Origin: an uncultured Tenacibaculum sp.
Lineage (GTDB): Bacteria > Bacteroidota > Bacteroidia > Flavobacteriales > Flavobacteriaceae
Direction of reading: 5' to 3'
Assembly (NCBI GenBank): GCA_947496185.1
Contig: CANMCD010000003.1
Location: 248,001-312,000, forward strand
Length of the DNA: 64,000 nt
Below the pieces are notes generated by a model. That model was not told the origin of the DNA, did no database searches, and was given only the letters and a program-made list of their open reading frames with translations. Positions 19,300 to 27,502 of the stretch are shown one piece after another (positions within the stretch are counted from its first letter, which is position 1; each line of letters starts with the position of its first letter). The translations under genes were made by a program, and so were the position numbers.

Positions 19300-19326
19300 G
19301 AGCGTACTAAACGCTCTTATTTTTTA
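19293..19326. terminator. Bidirectional terminator embedding two stop codons
   Basis: AATAAGAGCGT (19295-19305) pairs with ACGCTCTTATT (19311-19321). The stem contains the stop codon of folK (+) at its left base and that of gldC (-) at its right base, with A/T-runs outside. The convergent genes therefore share one very compact terminator. Confidence 0.85.
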
Positions 19327-19655
19327 ATTAGTTCTAATTTTTCTGCAAAGTAATCACAAAAATCTCGCATTGTTGCACTCATTTTTTCGTCATTCGTTGC
19401 TCTTTCGAAAGTATTTGCCATAGATACCAATGTTTGGTGAAAGAATTGCTTCATATCATCTACAGGCATATCTTTGGTCCATAAATCCATTCGTAAAGTA
19501 TCTTTCTTTTTATGATCCCAAACCGACAACATAACGGCTTTTGACTCTTCATTACTAATACCTCCGTCTTCAGCATCCCAAAAAATTTCTTCAGGCACCC
19601 TGTTTTCGTCCAATCCAACTTTAAAAGTTATTTCTGATTTATGTACGATACTCAT
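19317..19655 (-). CDS. gldC: Gliding motility protein GldC
   Basis: Small soluble protein linked to flavobacterial gliding. It was found genetically with gldB in Flavobacterium and its biochemical role is unknown. The 112 residues match the family along their length: KSEITFKVGLDENRVPE at the start, IFWDAEDGG, SVWDHKKKDTLRMDLWTKDMPVDDMK in the middle. There is no signal peptide. It is coupled to gldB: the gldB stop and the gldC start share one base (TAATG). Confidence 0.92.
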   Translation of the reverse strand: MSIVHKSEITFKVGLDENRVPEEIFWDAEDGGISNEESKAVMLSVWDHKKKDTLRMDLWTKDMPVDDMKQFFHQTLVSMANTFERATNDEKMSATMRDFCDYFAEKLELIKK

Positions 19656-20614
19656 TATTTTCTTGGTTTGTATTTAGATTCTCGAAAAATTTTTTCTTCA
19701 CTGGTGTTAATCAGCTCGCGCAAAGATACAGGTTTATTTTTCATGTATGCCTTGACAATTTGCCATCCCACCCAGACTCCTATTCTTCCCGGAGTTTGAT
19801 TATCTTCTTCTAAGTAAAATTTAGAAAAAGGAGCCAATTCAATAAACCTTCTATCCAGATTTTTATCGGTACTAAACAACAAATCTTTTTCGATAAAATA
19901 ACGCCATATTTGTTCTTCATTATTTAATGTCCATACATATTTTTCTTCCTGAAACCCTATTTTTTCCCTGTCTAAAACACTGGGTAAATATGCATCTAAT
20001 ACCGCCATCCTCTTTCCTTCATAGATTATTTTATCTACAAAAGTTCGTTTGTTGTTTGGTCTCATTTGCTTAGCTATAATACTATTTGCCACATCAACGA
20101 TAAGGTGATCTTTTGTATTGTTTTGTTTTACATACGCTGGATAATCGTTATAAAAAGGATGTTTTGCCCCTAAATAAGCATCTAAAGAAATTAACAACAA
20201 ACTATCCGCATAAATAACTCTATTATCATGATCAATATTCGTCAACATTGTAATCACTTTTGGTGACATAAATCCTTTATTATAATACCTAACATGTTTG
20301 AATAAAGAACGCAAATCGGCCTTAACATCTTCCAAATTATTATAGACTTTTTGAGTCTCTGAATACAACTCTAATTCATCTTTATTCTTTCTTTTATTAA
20401 TCCAAACACTATCTTCAATTTGGATTGGAAAAAGAAACGGATATGTTGTTTTTAAATCTTCCAATCTTTTTTCCTTAGTATTGTAAAAATCCAAATCAAA
20501 TCTATCCAAATTCAAACGAATGTTGATATGTGAAGTATCAACCATATTTCTCTTTTGTTTTTGACAAGAAAAAAACGAAACGCTAATAATTAAAAGGGAT
20601 AAAATAATTCTCAT
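19655..20614 (-). CDS. gldB: Gliding motility lipoprotein GldB
   Basis: Lipoprotein required for gliding in Flavobacterium and probably helping the type IX/gliding apparatus. The 319 residues begin with a lipoprotein signal peptide ending SFFSC (lipid on C17). Recognisable blocks include YAFLGAKHPF-like DAYLGAKHPFYNDYP, LLFSTDKNLDRRF, and the C-terminal PGRIGVWVGWQIVKAYM, which resembles the DUF2268-like fold of GldB. It overlaps gldC by one base and is divergent from nadE. Confidence 0.92.
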   Translation of the reverse strand: MRIILSLLIISVSFFSCQKQKRNMVDTSHINIRLNLDRFDLDFYNTKEKRLEDLKTTYPFLFPIQIEDSVWINKRKNKDELELYSETQKVYNNLEDVKADLRSLFKHVRYYNKGFMSPKVITMLTNIDHDNRVIYADSLLLISLDAYLGAKHPFYNDYPAYVKQNNTKDHLIVDVANSIIAKQMRPNNKRTFVDKIIYEGKRMAVLDAYLPSVLDREKIGFQEEKYVWTLNNEEQIWRYFIEKDLLFSTDKNLDRRFIELAPFSKFYLEEDNQTPGRIGVWVGWQIVKAYMKNKPVSLRELINTSEEKIFRESKYKPRK

Positions 20615-20663
20615 TTACTTTAGTATATTTACATTCAAATTTTCAACGTCGAAATTACTAAAA

Positions 20664-20671
20664 TAGTTTTG
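20664..20671 (+). promoter_or_regulatory. -7 element (TAGTTTTG) of nadE
   Basis: Exact TAnnTTTG match. Transcription would start near 20677, on or after the first in-frame ATG (20676). This favours the second ATG at 20706 as the real nadE start. Confidence 0.5.
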
Positions 20672-20705
20672 TCGAATGAAAAATTCAATTTTAAAACACA
20701 AAGTA

Positions 20706-21494
20706 ATGAATACACCTGAAGTGGCTACCTATATAATTGAATGGTTAAAAAACTATGCAACTAATGCAAAAGTTAATGGTTTTGTCGTGGGGATTTCTGG
20801 AGGCATTGATAGTGCCGTAACCTCAACCTTATGTGCAAAAACTAATTTACCTACTTTATGTGTAGAACTACCAATTCATCAAGCCCAAAGTCAGGTATCA
20901 AGAGCTCAAGAACACATAGCACAACTAAAAAAACGATTTGAAAATGTAACTAGTGTAAATGTAGATTTAACTAGTACATTTGAATGTTTCAAAAATGTAG
21001 TCCCTAAAATTGCCCCTTCCCCTAAAGTTGACCTAGCATTAGCCAATACCAGAGCTCGTTTGCGCATGTCTACCTTATATTATTTTGCAGGTTTACAAGG
21101 GTTATTAGTTGCAGGAACAGGAAATAAGGTGGAAGATTTTGGCGTTGGTTTCTTTACAAAATATGGAGATGGCGGTGTTGATTTAAGCCCTATTGCTGAT
21201 TTAGTTAAGTCAGAAGTATACTTGTTAGGAGCCTATTTAAATGTACCTGAATCAATTCAAAAAGCACAACCCACTGACGGTCTTTTCGGAGATAGTAGAA
21301 CTGATGAAGATCAAATTGGTGCTTCGTACGATGAATTAGAATGGGCGATGGAAATGCAAGCTAAAGGAAAAACCTTACAAGACTTTACAGCTCGAGAGCA
21401 AGAAGTATACAAAATATATACACGATTAAACCGAATAAATCAGCACAAAATAGTACCAATCCCTGTTTGTGAAATTCCTAAAAATTTAAAATAA
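20706..21494 (+). CDS. nadE: NAD+ synthase (ammonia-dependent type)
   Basis: Amidates deamido-NAD+ to NAD+ with ATP, the last step of NAD synthesis. The protein has the PP-loop motif VVGISGGIDSAVTS near its start, LRMSTLYYFA, VAGTGNKVEDFGVGFFTKYGDGGVDLSPIADL and TDGLF. It lacks the N-terminal glutaminase domain of the long form, so it should use ammonia. I begin it at 20706 (MNTPEVATYI) because the promoter box at 20664 would start the RNA past the ATG at 20676, and because homologs begin here; 10 extra residues remain possible. It is divergent from gldBC. Confidence 0.93.
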   Translation: MNTPEVATYIIEWLKNYATNAKVNGFVVGISGGIDSAVTSTLCAKTNLPTLCVELPIHQAQSQVSRAQEHIAQLKKRFENVTSVNVDLTSTFECFKNVVPKIAPSPKVDLALANTRARLRMSTLYYFAGLQGLLVAGTGNKVEDFGVGFFTKYGDGGVDLSPIADLVKSEVYLLGAYLNVPESIQKAQPTDGLFGDSRTDEDQIGASYDELEWAMEMQAKGKTLQDFTAREQEVYKIYTRLNRINQHKIVPIPVCEIPKNLK

Positions 21495-21547
21495 TCGAAC
21501 GATTGCTTAACTAAAAAAGAGAGCGTCTTAGAAACAAAAACAAGCCA

Positions 21548-21580
21548 GATTATTAGTGTAATTTAATTACACTAATAATC
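21548..21580 (-). terminator. Perfect 16-base-arm palindrome, probable terminator of the small minus-strand unit
   Basis: GATTATTAGTGTAATT and its exact complement are separated by one base. On the minus strand it is followed by a T-rich stretch (TTGTTTTTGTTTC), and it lies 27 bases after the stop codon of the 43-codon frame. A dyad operator is the alternative reading. Confidence 0.55.
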
Positions 21581-21606
21581 AGAAAAGCTGTAACAATTTC
21601 ATAAAA

Positions 21607-21738
21607 TTAAAGAAAGTTAACAGAAATCATCTGCTGTTTAATTCTTTGATAAGCTTTTTTCTTTTGACCTGTGTAAATTTTAACGGGGAGTAGCAAAAAC
21701 AATCTTATTAGTTCAAAAAATTGTAATGTCTTTCTCAT
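21607..21738 (-). CDS. Candidate small protein (43 residues) or small RNA
   Basis: The frame begins MRKTLQFFELIR and ends KQQMISVNFL. It has a hydrophobic stretch in the first half (FFELIRLFLLLPV) and a strongly basic second half (GQKKKAYQRIKQ), like a small membrane-associated peptide. I recognise no family. Support is contextual: a promoter with both boxes at good spacing lies just upstream (RNA start near 21769, leader about 30 bases) and a large palindrome lies just downstream. It sits downstream of dnaG on the same strand. A non-coding RNA using the same signals is the main alternative. Confidence 0.45.
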   Translation of the reverse strand: MRKTLQFFELIRLFLLLPVKIYTGQKKKAYQRIKQQMISVNFL

Positions 21739-21774
21739 TGTAATCAACTTTTAAGTTCATGTCTTTTCAGGCTG

Positions 21775-21807
21775 CAAATATACTAAAAACACTGGATTTT
21801 TCACAAA
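21775..21807 (-). promoter_or_regulatory. Strong minus-strand promoter (TTTG-N21-TATATTTG)
   Basis: Read on the minus strand, TTTG is followed after 21 bases by TATATTTG (plus-strand CAAATATA at 21775-21782). This is one of the best Bacteroidetes promoter matches in the window, and no previously recognised gene explains it. Confidence 0.6.
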
Positions 21808-21833
21808 AATTAACGGAAGTTTAACTTGCATAT

Positions 21834-23831
21834 TTAAACAACTCTATTTAACTTATCAAAGAGCAATCTTTTTAACTCGAAATAATTATTAATCTCTTCA
21901 AGGTCAGGAGACAAACCTTCTTCTTGTATCTCTTTCATAATACCTTGAATTTTCTTTTCAATCAATACTCTTCGCAAATTCAAGATTGCATCTGTTACTA
22001 ACTTGGGTAATATTTTCTTAGTTTCCGTCACAAAAACCTCTTTTCTTTCCCAATCACTGAGTGTATATTTCTCTTCATCCATTAAAATATTGGTCACCAA
22101 ACTTGAAATATCAGTATTCTCATGCATAATAAGTTCATCAATAACTATTTTTTCTTTTTGGTTTAATTGATTGGATAATTCATAATAAGTAAGCCTAAAC
22201 AAATCGTTTGAAAATTCAATTTCATCTTCTTGAAGGTTTAGGTATAATTCATTTGAAACGGTATTTTGATATTCTTCTTTTTCCAATACTGGACGTCCAA
22301 ATTTATCAACAGCATTTACCCAATTTACAAAATCTACCAACTCATTCCCGTACAATAACAATATTCGAATAATTTCTTTTTCTAAAATTGATAACTGGTC
22401 TATTTTCTGTTGCGCCCTGCCTGATGCTTTCCCTTTTACAACTCCGAACGATTGCTGTCCTCTTTCACTAAGTTCAGGTGAAGAAGACGTTGGCCTATTC
22501 GTTCCACTAGATCGAGCACCTTTATTTATTAACTGCGCCAATTCATCAAACAATACCTGTTCAGAAACTTCCATCATTCTAGCGCACTCTTGCACATACA
22601 CTTCTCGCTGAATACCATCGGGTATCTTAGAGATACTAGTAACAATATCACGTATTAAACCTGCTTTTTTTACAGGATCATTCTTAGCGTCTTCAATAAG
22701 AAGTGAAATCTTAAACTCAATAAAATCTTGTTTCTTCTCTTCTAAGTACTTTTTTAAATCAGCACTTGAATGTTTTTTAGCAAAACTATCTGGATCTTCT
22801 CCATCAGGAAAAGAAACGACTTTCACATTTAACCCTTGTTCTAAAATTAAATCAATCCCTCGTAATGAAGCTCTAATACCTGCAGCATCTCCATCAAAGA
22901 GTACCGTAATATTGGTAGTTAACCTATTAATCAATCGTATTTGATCTGGCGTCAAAGCAGTACCCGAAGAAGCAACTACATTTTCTATTCCTGATTGGTG
23001 AAAAGAAATAACATCCGTATACCCTTCTACCAAAAAGCAATTGTCTTGTTTTGCTATTTCTTTTTTAGCTTGATACAACCCATAAAGTATTTTACTTTTA
23101 TGATAGATTTCACTTTCGGGCGAATTTAAATATTTAGCAGCTTTTTTATCATTAGTTAAGATTCTACCTCCAAATCCCAATATTCTACCTGACATACTAT
23201 GAATTGGAAACATAATACGTCCTTTGAATCGATCGAACTTCTTATCTTCAGTCCCTCCTTCCTTGACAATAGTTAATCCAGTAGCTTTAAGATACTTTAT
23301 ATCATATCCTTTTTTTAAAGCTTCTTTTGTAAAACCGTCCCATTCATCTTTACAATACCCTAAGTCAAATTTTTCAATCACTTCTTCCCTAAATCCTCGT
23401 TCTTTAAAATAAGACAAGCCTATAGCCCTCCCCATTTGAGAATTAAGTAAAATATCATGGAAGTAGTCCTTTGCAAATTTTGACACGAGAAACATACTTT
23501 CTCTTTCATTCAGCTGCTTTTTTTGCTCATCAGATTGTTCTGTCTCTTCAATTTCAATATTGTATTTTTTAGCTAACCATCTTATAGCTTCAGGATACGA
23601 GTAATGTTCATGTTCCATTAAAAAAGAAATGGCATTTCCCCCCTTACCTGTACTAAAATCTTTCCATATTTGCTTTACTGGCGACACCATAAATGAAGGT
23701 GTTTTCTCATCCGTAAAAGGGCTGAGTCCTTTGAAATTACTTCCTGATTTTTTCAGTTGTACGAACTCACCAATAACTTCCTCTACTCTAGATACTTCAA
23801 AAACTTTATCTATTGTTTCCTGTGTAATCAT
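21834..23831 (-). CDS. dnaG: DNA primase DnaG
   Basis: Makes the RNA primers for DNA replication. The 665 residues show an N-terminal domain, the catalytic core (FKGRIMFPIHSMSGRILGFGGR), the Toprim metal motifs (LVEGYTDVISFHQSGIENVVASSGTAL and VLFDGDAAG) and a C-terminal helicase-binding region after about 440. Odd point: the CHC2 zinc finger that normally binds template is rebuilt without ligands. The residues at the Cys-His-Cys-Cys positions are S37, T40, D58 and T61, while the surrounding sequence (DEKTPSFMVSPVKQIW, GKGGNAISFL) is kept. I recall the same loss in other Flavobacteriia. A TATCTTTG box lies at 23855-23862. Confidence 0.95.
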   Translation of the reverse strand: MITQETIDKVFEVSRVEEVIGEFVQLKKSGSNFKGLSPFTDEKTPSFMVSPVKQIWKDFSTGKGGNAISFLMEHEHYSYPEAIRWLAKKYNIEIEETEQSDEQKKQLNERESMFLVSKFAKDYFHDILLNSQMGRAIGLSYFKERGFREEVIEKFDLGYCKDEWDGFTKEALKKGYDIKYLKATGLTIVKEGGTEDKKFDRFKGRIMFPIHSMSGRILGFGGRILTNDKKAAKYLNSPESEIYHKSKILYGLYQAKKEIAKQDNCFLVEGYTDVISFHQSGIENVVASSGTALTPDQIRLINRLTTNITVLFDGDAAGIRASLRGIDLILEQGLNVKVVSFPDGEDPDSFAKKHSSADLKKYLEEKKQDFIEFKISLLIEDAKNDPVKKAGLIRDIVTSISKIPDGIQREVYVQECARMMEVSEQVLFDELAQLINKGARSSGTNRPTSSSPELSERGQQSFGVVKGKASGRAQQKIDQLSILEKEIIRILLLYGNELVDFVNWVNAVDKFGRPVLEKEEYQNTVSNELYLNLQEDEIEFSNDLFRLTYYELSNQLNQKEKIVIDELIMHENTDISSLVTNILMDEEKYTLSDWERKEVFVTETKKILPKLVTDAILNLRRVLIEKKIQGIMKEIQEEGLSPDLEEINNYFELKRLLFDKLNRVV

Positions 23832-23854
23832 ATATCTATGGTATAACCGCTAAG

Positions 23855-23862
23855 CAAAGATA
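23855..23862 (-). promoter_or_regulatory. -7 element (TATCTTTG) of dnaG
   Basis: Exact TAnnTTTG match on the minus strand, 23 bases before the dnaG ATG at 23831. Confidence 0.5.
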
Positions 23863-23956
23863 CATTAAACGTGTTTACGCTTACCTCATAAAACTATTTT
23901 TAATTATCCTAAATAAAAAAAATACTACTTACGACCTTAAATTAGTAATATTTACA

Positions 23957-23964
23957 TAAATTTG
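23957..23964 (+). promoter_or_regulatory. -7 element (TAAATTTG) of the leucine-rich-repeat gene
   Basis: Exact TAnnTTTG match 28 bases before the ATG at 23993. Confidence 0.5.
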
Positions 23965-23992
23965 CACTCTATTCCTCTAAAATCTCCCAAAT

Positions 23993-25342
23993 ATGAAAAT
24001 TGTTAAAATTTTTAGTTTATCAATATTATTTTCCGTTAATAATTACGCACAAGAAACTATTAAAATTCCCGATATAGGGTTTGAAGAAGCACTCATTGAT
24101 TTAGGATTCGATTCTAACGGACTGAATGGCGACATACTTGTGAGTGATACCAAGTATATTGTGAACTTAAACGTAAACGACCCTACCAATAATAAACTTT
24201 TACCCAATGTCTATTCTAAAATTAAAAGTTTAGAAGGCATTGAGCATTTTCCAAATCTAAAAAGACTAGACTGTCAAGGAAATGAAATCAGTAAAATTAA
24301 TTTAACTAAAAATGCAGCACTCACTTTCTTGAATTGTAGTAACAATAAAATTGAGTACTTGGATTTAAGTAATAATACTAAACTTTTTTCAATTAGCTGT
24401 GATAATAATAAAATCGGCACATTAAAGCTGGGAGTGGCTCCAGACCTAAAAGATTTGTATTGTAACAATAACAAACTTACGCAACTTAACATTAAAGAAT
24501 GCCCTGTTTTAGAGAACTTAGATGCTAGTGGTAACAAAATAAAAAGCATTGTCATTAAAAAAGAATTTTATGATAAGTATTCTGAGGGCTGGTATAAAGA
24601 CAGTGGAACTGTTTATACTGAAAAAATCGACGAAACTCCTATACAGGAAGTAGTTAATAATGTAGCTCAAAACCAACAACAAACAAAACAAGCAGTAATA
24701 GGTAATAGTACAACAAGTGCTGCTAATAATACGAGCGTAAATGACACTTCAAACTATTATGAAAAGTTTCAATTATCGGTTGTAAATGAATATGATAATT
24801 TAGTATTAAACCCTTCTTATCTGGAAAATAAAAAACAAGAAATACAACATAAATATGAGCTAGATCCGCAACAATTGACAAAATGGATTCAAGAATACGG
24901 TTCTTTATCTTCAACCAACAAGACTTTAAATACCCAAAGTCAATTAAAAGAAATAACTTCTAGTTATTACAAAAAATTTAAAAGAACAGCAGTTGCTGAA
25001 TATGAAAAATTAGTATTAAGTCCTGAGCATTTACAAAGTAAAAGAGAAGAAATTCGAAAAAAGTTTAATCTAGATGCTGAACAATTAGAAAAATGGATAG
25101 AAGAATACGGAATTTTTACTACTAAAAAACTTCAGGTTAACAGTGCTGCTGGAAACCTAAGAGGAGATACAGCAACATATTATACACAATTCAAACAATC
25201 TGTGGTTGCTGAATATGAGAGATCCGTATTAAACTTGTCTTATGTACAGAGTAAAAGAAAAGAGATTCAAAGAAAATACAACTTAAATGTTTCTCAAATT
25301 AATGAGTGGATCAAAAAATATAGTAAAACAGTAGTGAATTAA
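23993..25342 (+). CDS. Exported leucine-rich-repeat protein with three C-terminal HTH-like modules
   Basis: I do not recognise a named function. Residues 1-19 form a signal peptide (ending NNYAQ). Residues about 75-190 hold roughly 21-residue leucine-rich repeats of the form LxxLxCxxNxIxxLDLS (for example LDCQGNEISKINL, LNCSNNKIEYLDLS, LYCNNNKLTQLNI). A Gln/Asn/Thr-rich linker follows. The last 200 residues are three copies of a 45-55-residue unit: YYxxFKxxVVxEYExLVL, then about 15 residues, then IxxKYxLxxxQLxxWIxEY. The unit resembles the helix-turn-helix of IS3-type transposase OrfA proteins, a similarity judged by eye. No type IX sorting domain is present. A terminator follows. Confidence 0.75.
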   Translation: MKIVKIFSLSILFSVNNYAQETIKIPDIGFEEALIDLGFDSNGLNGDILVSDTKYIVNLNVNDPTNNKLLPNVYSKIKSLEGIEHFPNLKRLDCQGNEISKINLTKNAALTFLNCSNNKIEYLDLSNNTKLFSISCDNNKIGTLKLGVAPDLKDLYCNNNKLTQLNIKECPVLENLDASGNKIKSIVIKKEFYDKYSEGWYKDSGTVYTEKIDETPIQEVVNNVAQNQQQTKQAVIGNSTTSAANNTSVNDTSNYYEKFQLSVVNEYDNLVLNPSYLENKKQEIQHKYELDPQQLTKWIQEYGSLSSTNKTLNTQSQLKEITSSYYKKFKRTAVAEYEKLVLSPEHLQSKREEIRKKFNLDAEQLEKWIEEYGIFTTKKLQVNSAAGNLRGDTATYYTQFKQSVVAEYERSVLNLSYVQSKRKEIQRKYNLNVSQINEWIKKYSKTVVN

Positions 25343-25373
25343 GAAGCTGCTTATTTACATTTTTAATACCAAT

Positions 25374-25411
25374 AAAAAAATCCTCACAATAAAATTATGT
25401 GAGGATTTTTT
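25374..25411. terminator. Bidirectional terminator between the LRR gene and clpX
   Basis: TCCTCACA (25381-25388) pairs with TGTGAGGA (25398-25405), with A- and T-runs outside. It can end both the plus-strand LRR gene and the minus-strand clpX transcript. Confidence 0.85.
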
Positions 25412-25432
25412 ATATTCTATTTATGTATAAGT

Positions 25433-26671
25433 TTATGATGCAGCTTTTAACTTAGTCAAAGCATTTTTGGTAAGCTTACTTTCGGCATATACTTTATCCA
25501 CTATAAACTCTTTTTCATCAGTACTTGGCAATTCAAACATTGCATCAGTTAAAATAGCTTCACATAGAGATCGCAAACCTCTTGCTCCTAATTTATATTC
25601 CACTGCTTTATCTACAATAAACTGAAGTGCTTCTTCTGTCATTGAAAATTCAACATCGTCCATTGCAAACAATTTAGCGTACTGCTTTATAATTGAATTT
25701 TTGGGTTCGGTCAAGATAGCTCGTAATGTCTTTGCATCAAGAGGGTTCATATAACTTAATACAGGTAAACGCCCTATAATTTCTGGAATAAGACCAAAGT
25801 TTTTCAAATCAGCAGGAATAATATACTGTAATAAATTACTCTCGTCGATTTTATCTTCATCGATAGAAGCGCTATACCCTACTGCTTGCATGTTAAGACG
25901 CTTACTAATAATCCTGTCTATACCTGAAAAAGCTCCTCCAGCTATAAATAGAATATCTTTAGTATTCACTTCAATAAACTTTTGCTCTGGATGCTTTCTT
26001 CCTCCTTTAGGAGCAACATTAACTACGGCTCCTTCTAACAATTTCAACAATGCCTGCTGAACACCTTCTCCAGAAACATCTCTTGTTATCGATGGATTAT
26101 CACCTTTACGAGCAATCTTATCTATTTCATCAATGAAAACGATTCCTCTTTCGGCTTTGTCTACATCATAATCAGCCGCCTGCAACAACCTACTTAAAAT
26201 ACTTTCTACATCTTCACCAACATAACCTGCTTGTGTTAAAACTGTAGCATCTACAATTGAAAATGGTACGTTAAGCATCTTTGCTATAGTACGAGCCACT
26301 AACGTTTTACCTGTTCCAGTTTCTCCTACAAGTACAATATTTGACTTTTCGATTTCTACTCCGTTATCGTCATCTTTTGTCTGTAGTAATCTTTTGTAAT
26401 GATTATACACTGCTACAGACATTGCTTTTTTGGTTTGATCTTGTCCAATTATATATTCATCCAAAAAAGCTTTAATTTCCTTCGGTTTTCTAAGTGTCAA
26501 ATCATTTGACAAGCTATTTGTTTTAGCTTCAGCAATTTCTTCTTCAACTATTCCATAAGCCTGTTCAATACATTTATCACAGATATGCGCATCTAGCCCT
26601 GCTATTAACAAATCTGTCTCAGGCTTTTTGCGACCACAAAAGGAACATTGTAAATTATCTTCTTTCGACAT
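25433..26671 (-). CDS. clpX: ATP-dependent Clp protease ATP-binding subunit ClpX
   Basis: AAA+ unfoldase that feeds substrates to ClpP. The 412 residues contain the N-terminal zinc finger with all four cysteines (9, 12, 31, 34), Walker A GETGTGKT at 116-123, Walker [11 protein letters not shown], the RKH-type pore region and sensor motifs (GARGLRSL). The intact zinc finger contrasts with the zinc-free AccD and DnaG in this window. It lies 52 bases downstream of clpP in the usual tig-clpP-clpX order. Confidence 0.98.
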   Translation of the reverse strand: MSKEDNLQCSFCGRKKPETDLLIAGLDAHICDKCIEQAYGIVEEEIAEAKTNSLSNDLTLRKPKEIKAFLDEYIIGQDQTKKAMSVAVYNHYKRLLQTKDDDNGVEIEKSNIVLVGETGTGKTLVARTIAKMLNVPFSIVDATVLTQAGYVGEDVESILSRLLQAADYDVDKAERGIVFIDEIDKIARKGDNPSITRDVSGEGVQQALLKLLEGAVVNVAPKGGRKHPEQKFIEVNTKDILFIAGGAFSGIDRIISKRLNMQAVGYSASIDEDKIDESNLLQYIIPADLKNFGLIPEIIGRLPVLSYMNPLDAKTLRAILTEPKNSIIKQYAKLFAMDDVEFSMTEEALQFIVDKAVEYKLGARGLRSLCEAILTDAMFELPSTDEKEFIVDKVYAESKLTKNALTKLKAAS

Positions 26672-26723
26672 ATTGTCTTTTCTTTTGCTAATTATTATAT
26701 TACTTATTAGCTATTAACGCTCT

Positions 26724-27383
26724 TTATTTTCTGGTTAGAATCTCATCTACCATTCCGTATTCTTTTGCTTCTTCAGCTTTCATCCAATAATCTCTATCAG
26801 AATCTTCGTGAACTTTGTCAAACGGCTGTCCTGAATGATGTGAGATAATATCGTATAACTCTTTTTTAAGCTTTCCTATTTCTTTTACTGTTATTTCCAT
26901 ATCTGATGCTTGTCCTTGAGCACCTCCTAATGGCTGGTGAATCATGATTCTAGAATGAGGCAAAGCCGAACGCTTTCCCTTTTGACCAGCACACATTAAA
27001 ACGGCTCCCATAGAAGCTGCCATTCCAGTACAAATAGTAGCTACATCAGGTTTAATAAATTGCATTGTATCGTATATACCTAAACCAGCATATACACCTC
27101 CACCGGGAGAATTTATGTATATAGAAATATCTTTTGTAGCGTCTACGCTTTCTAAAAATAATAATTGGGCTTGAATTACATTAGCAATCTGATCATTAAT
27201 ACCAGTACCAAGAAAGATAATTCTATCCATCATTAAACGAGAAAAAACGTCCATCTGCGTAATATTCAACTGGCGCTCTTCCATAATATATGGTGTTAAA
27301 CTACTAGTTATCTTTCCAAAATATGTACTGCTTATACCATGATGCTTGGTTGCATATTTTTCAAACTCTTTTCCGTGATCCAT
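26724..27383 (-). CDS. clpP: ATP-dependent Clp protease proteolytic subunit ClpP
   Basis: Serine protease barrel of the Clp system. I start it at 27383 (MDHGKEFEKYATKHHG) rather than at the in-frame ATG 75 bases upstream, whose extra residues look like translated leader. This gives 219 residues. The catalytic triad is visible: S124 in TGMAASMGAV, H149 in IMIHQP and probably D198 in the SDRDYWM segment. A near-consensus -7 box (CATCTTTG on the minus strand, 27408-27415) lies just upstream, which supports the shorter start. It is followed by clpX. Confidence 0.96.
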   Translation of the reverse strand: MDHGKEFEKYATKHHGISSTYFGKITSSLTPYIMEERQLNITQMDVFSRLMMDRIIFLGTGINDQIANVIQAQLLFLESVDATKDISIYINSPGGGVYAGLGIYDTMQFIKPDVATICTGMAASMGAVLMCAGQKGKRSALPHSRIMIHQPLGGAQGQASDMEITVKEIGKLKKELYDIISHHSGQPFDKVHEDSDRDYWMKAEEAKEYGMVDEILTRK

Positions 27384-27469
27384 TATTAAAAAGTTTTTTC
27401 TGGTTATCAAAGATGTAAAGATAAGAACAATTACCTTAATATTATAGCGGTTATTCAACCAAAAAAAAA

Positions 27470-27487
27470 CCTGAACTTACGTTCAGG
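27470..27487 (-). terminator. Intrinsic terminator after tig
   Basis: On the minus strand CCTGAAC / GTTCAGG, loop GTAA, is followed by a run of T (plus-strand A-run at 27461-27469). It separates tig from clpP. Confidence 0.85.
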
Positions 27488-27502
27488 CTTTCTCTATTCT
27501 TC

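Larger units (their letters stand above)
21495..21833. other. Intergenic region between nadE and dnaG
   Basis: The stretch holds a 33-base palindrome (21548-21580), a possible 43-codon gene on the minus strand (21607-21738) and a strong minus-strand promoter (21775-21807). Together these look like one small transcription unit; each part is listed separately. Confidence 0.6.

Noticed and set aside
20676-20705. Upstream ATG for nadE
   Set aside because: The -7 box at 20664-20671 would start the RNA at about this position, so the codon is probably not in the message.
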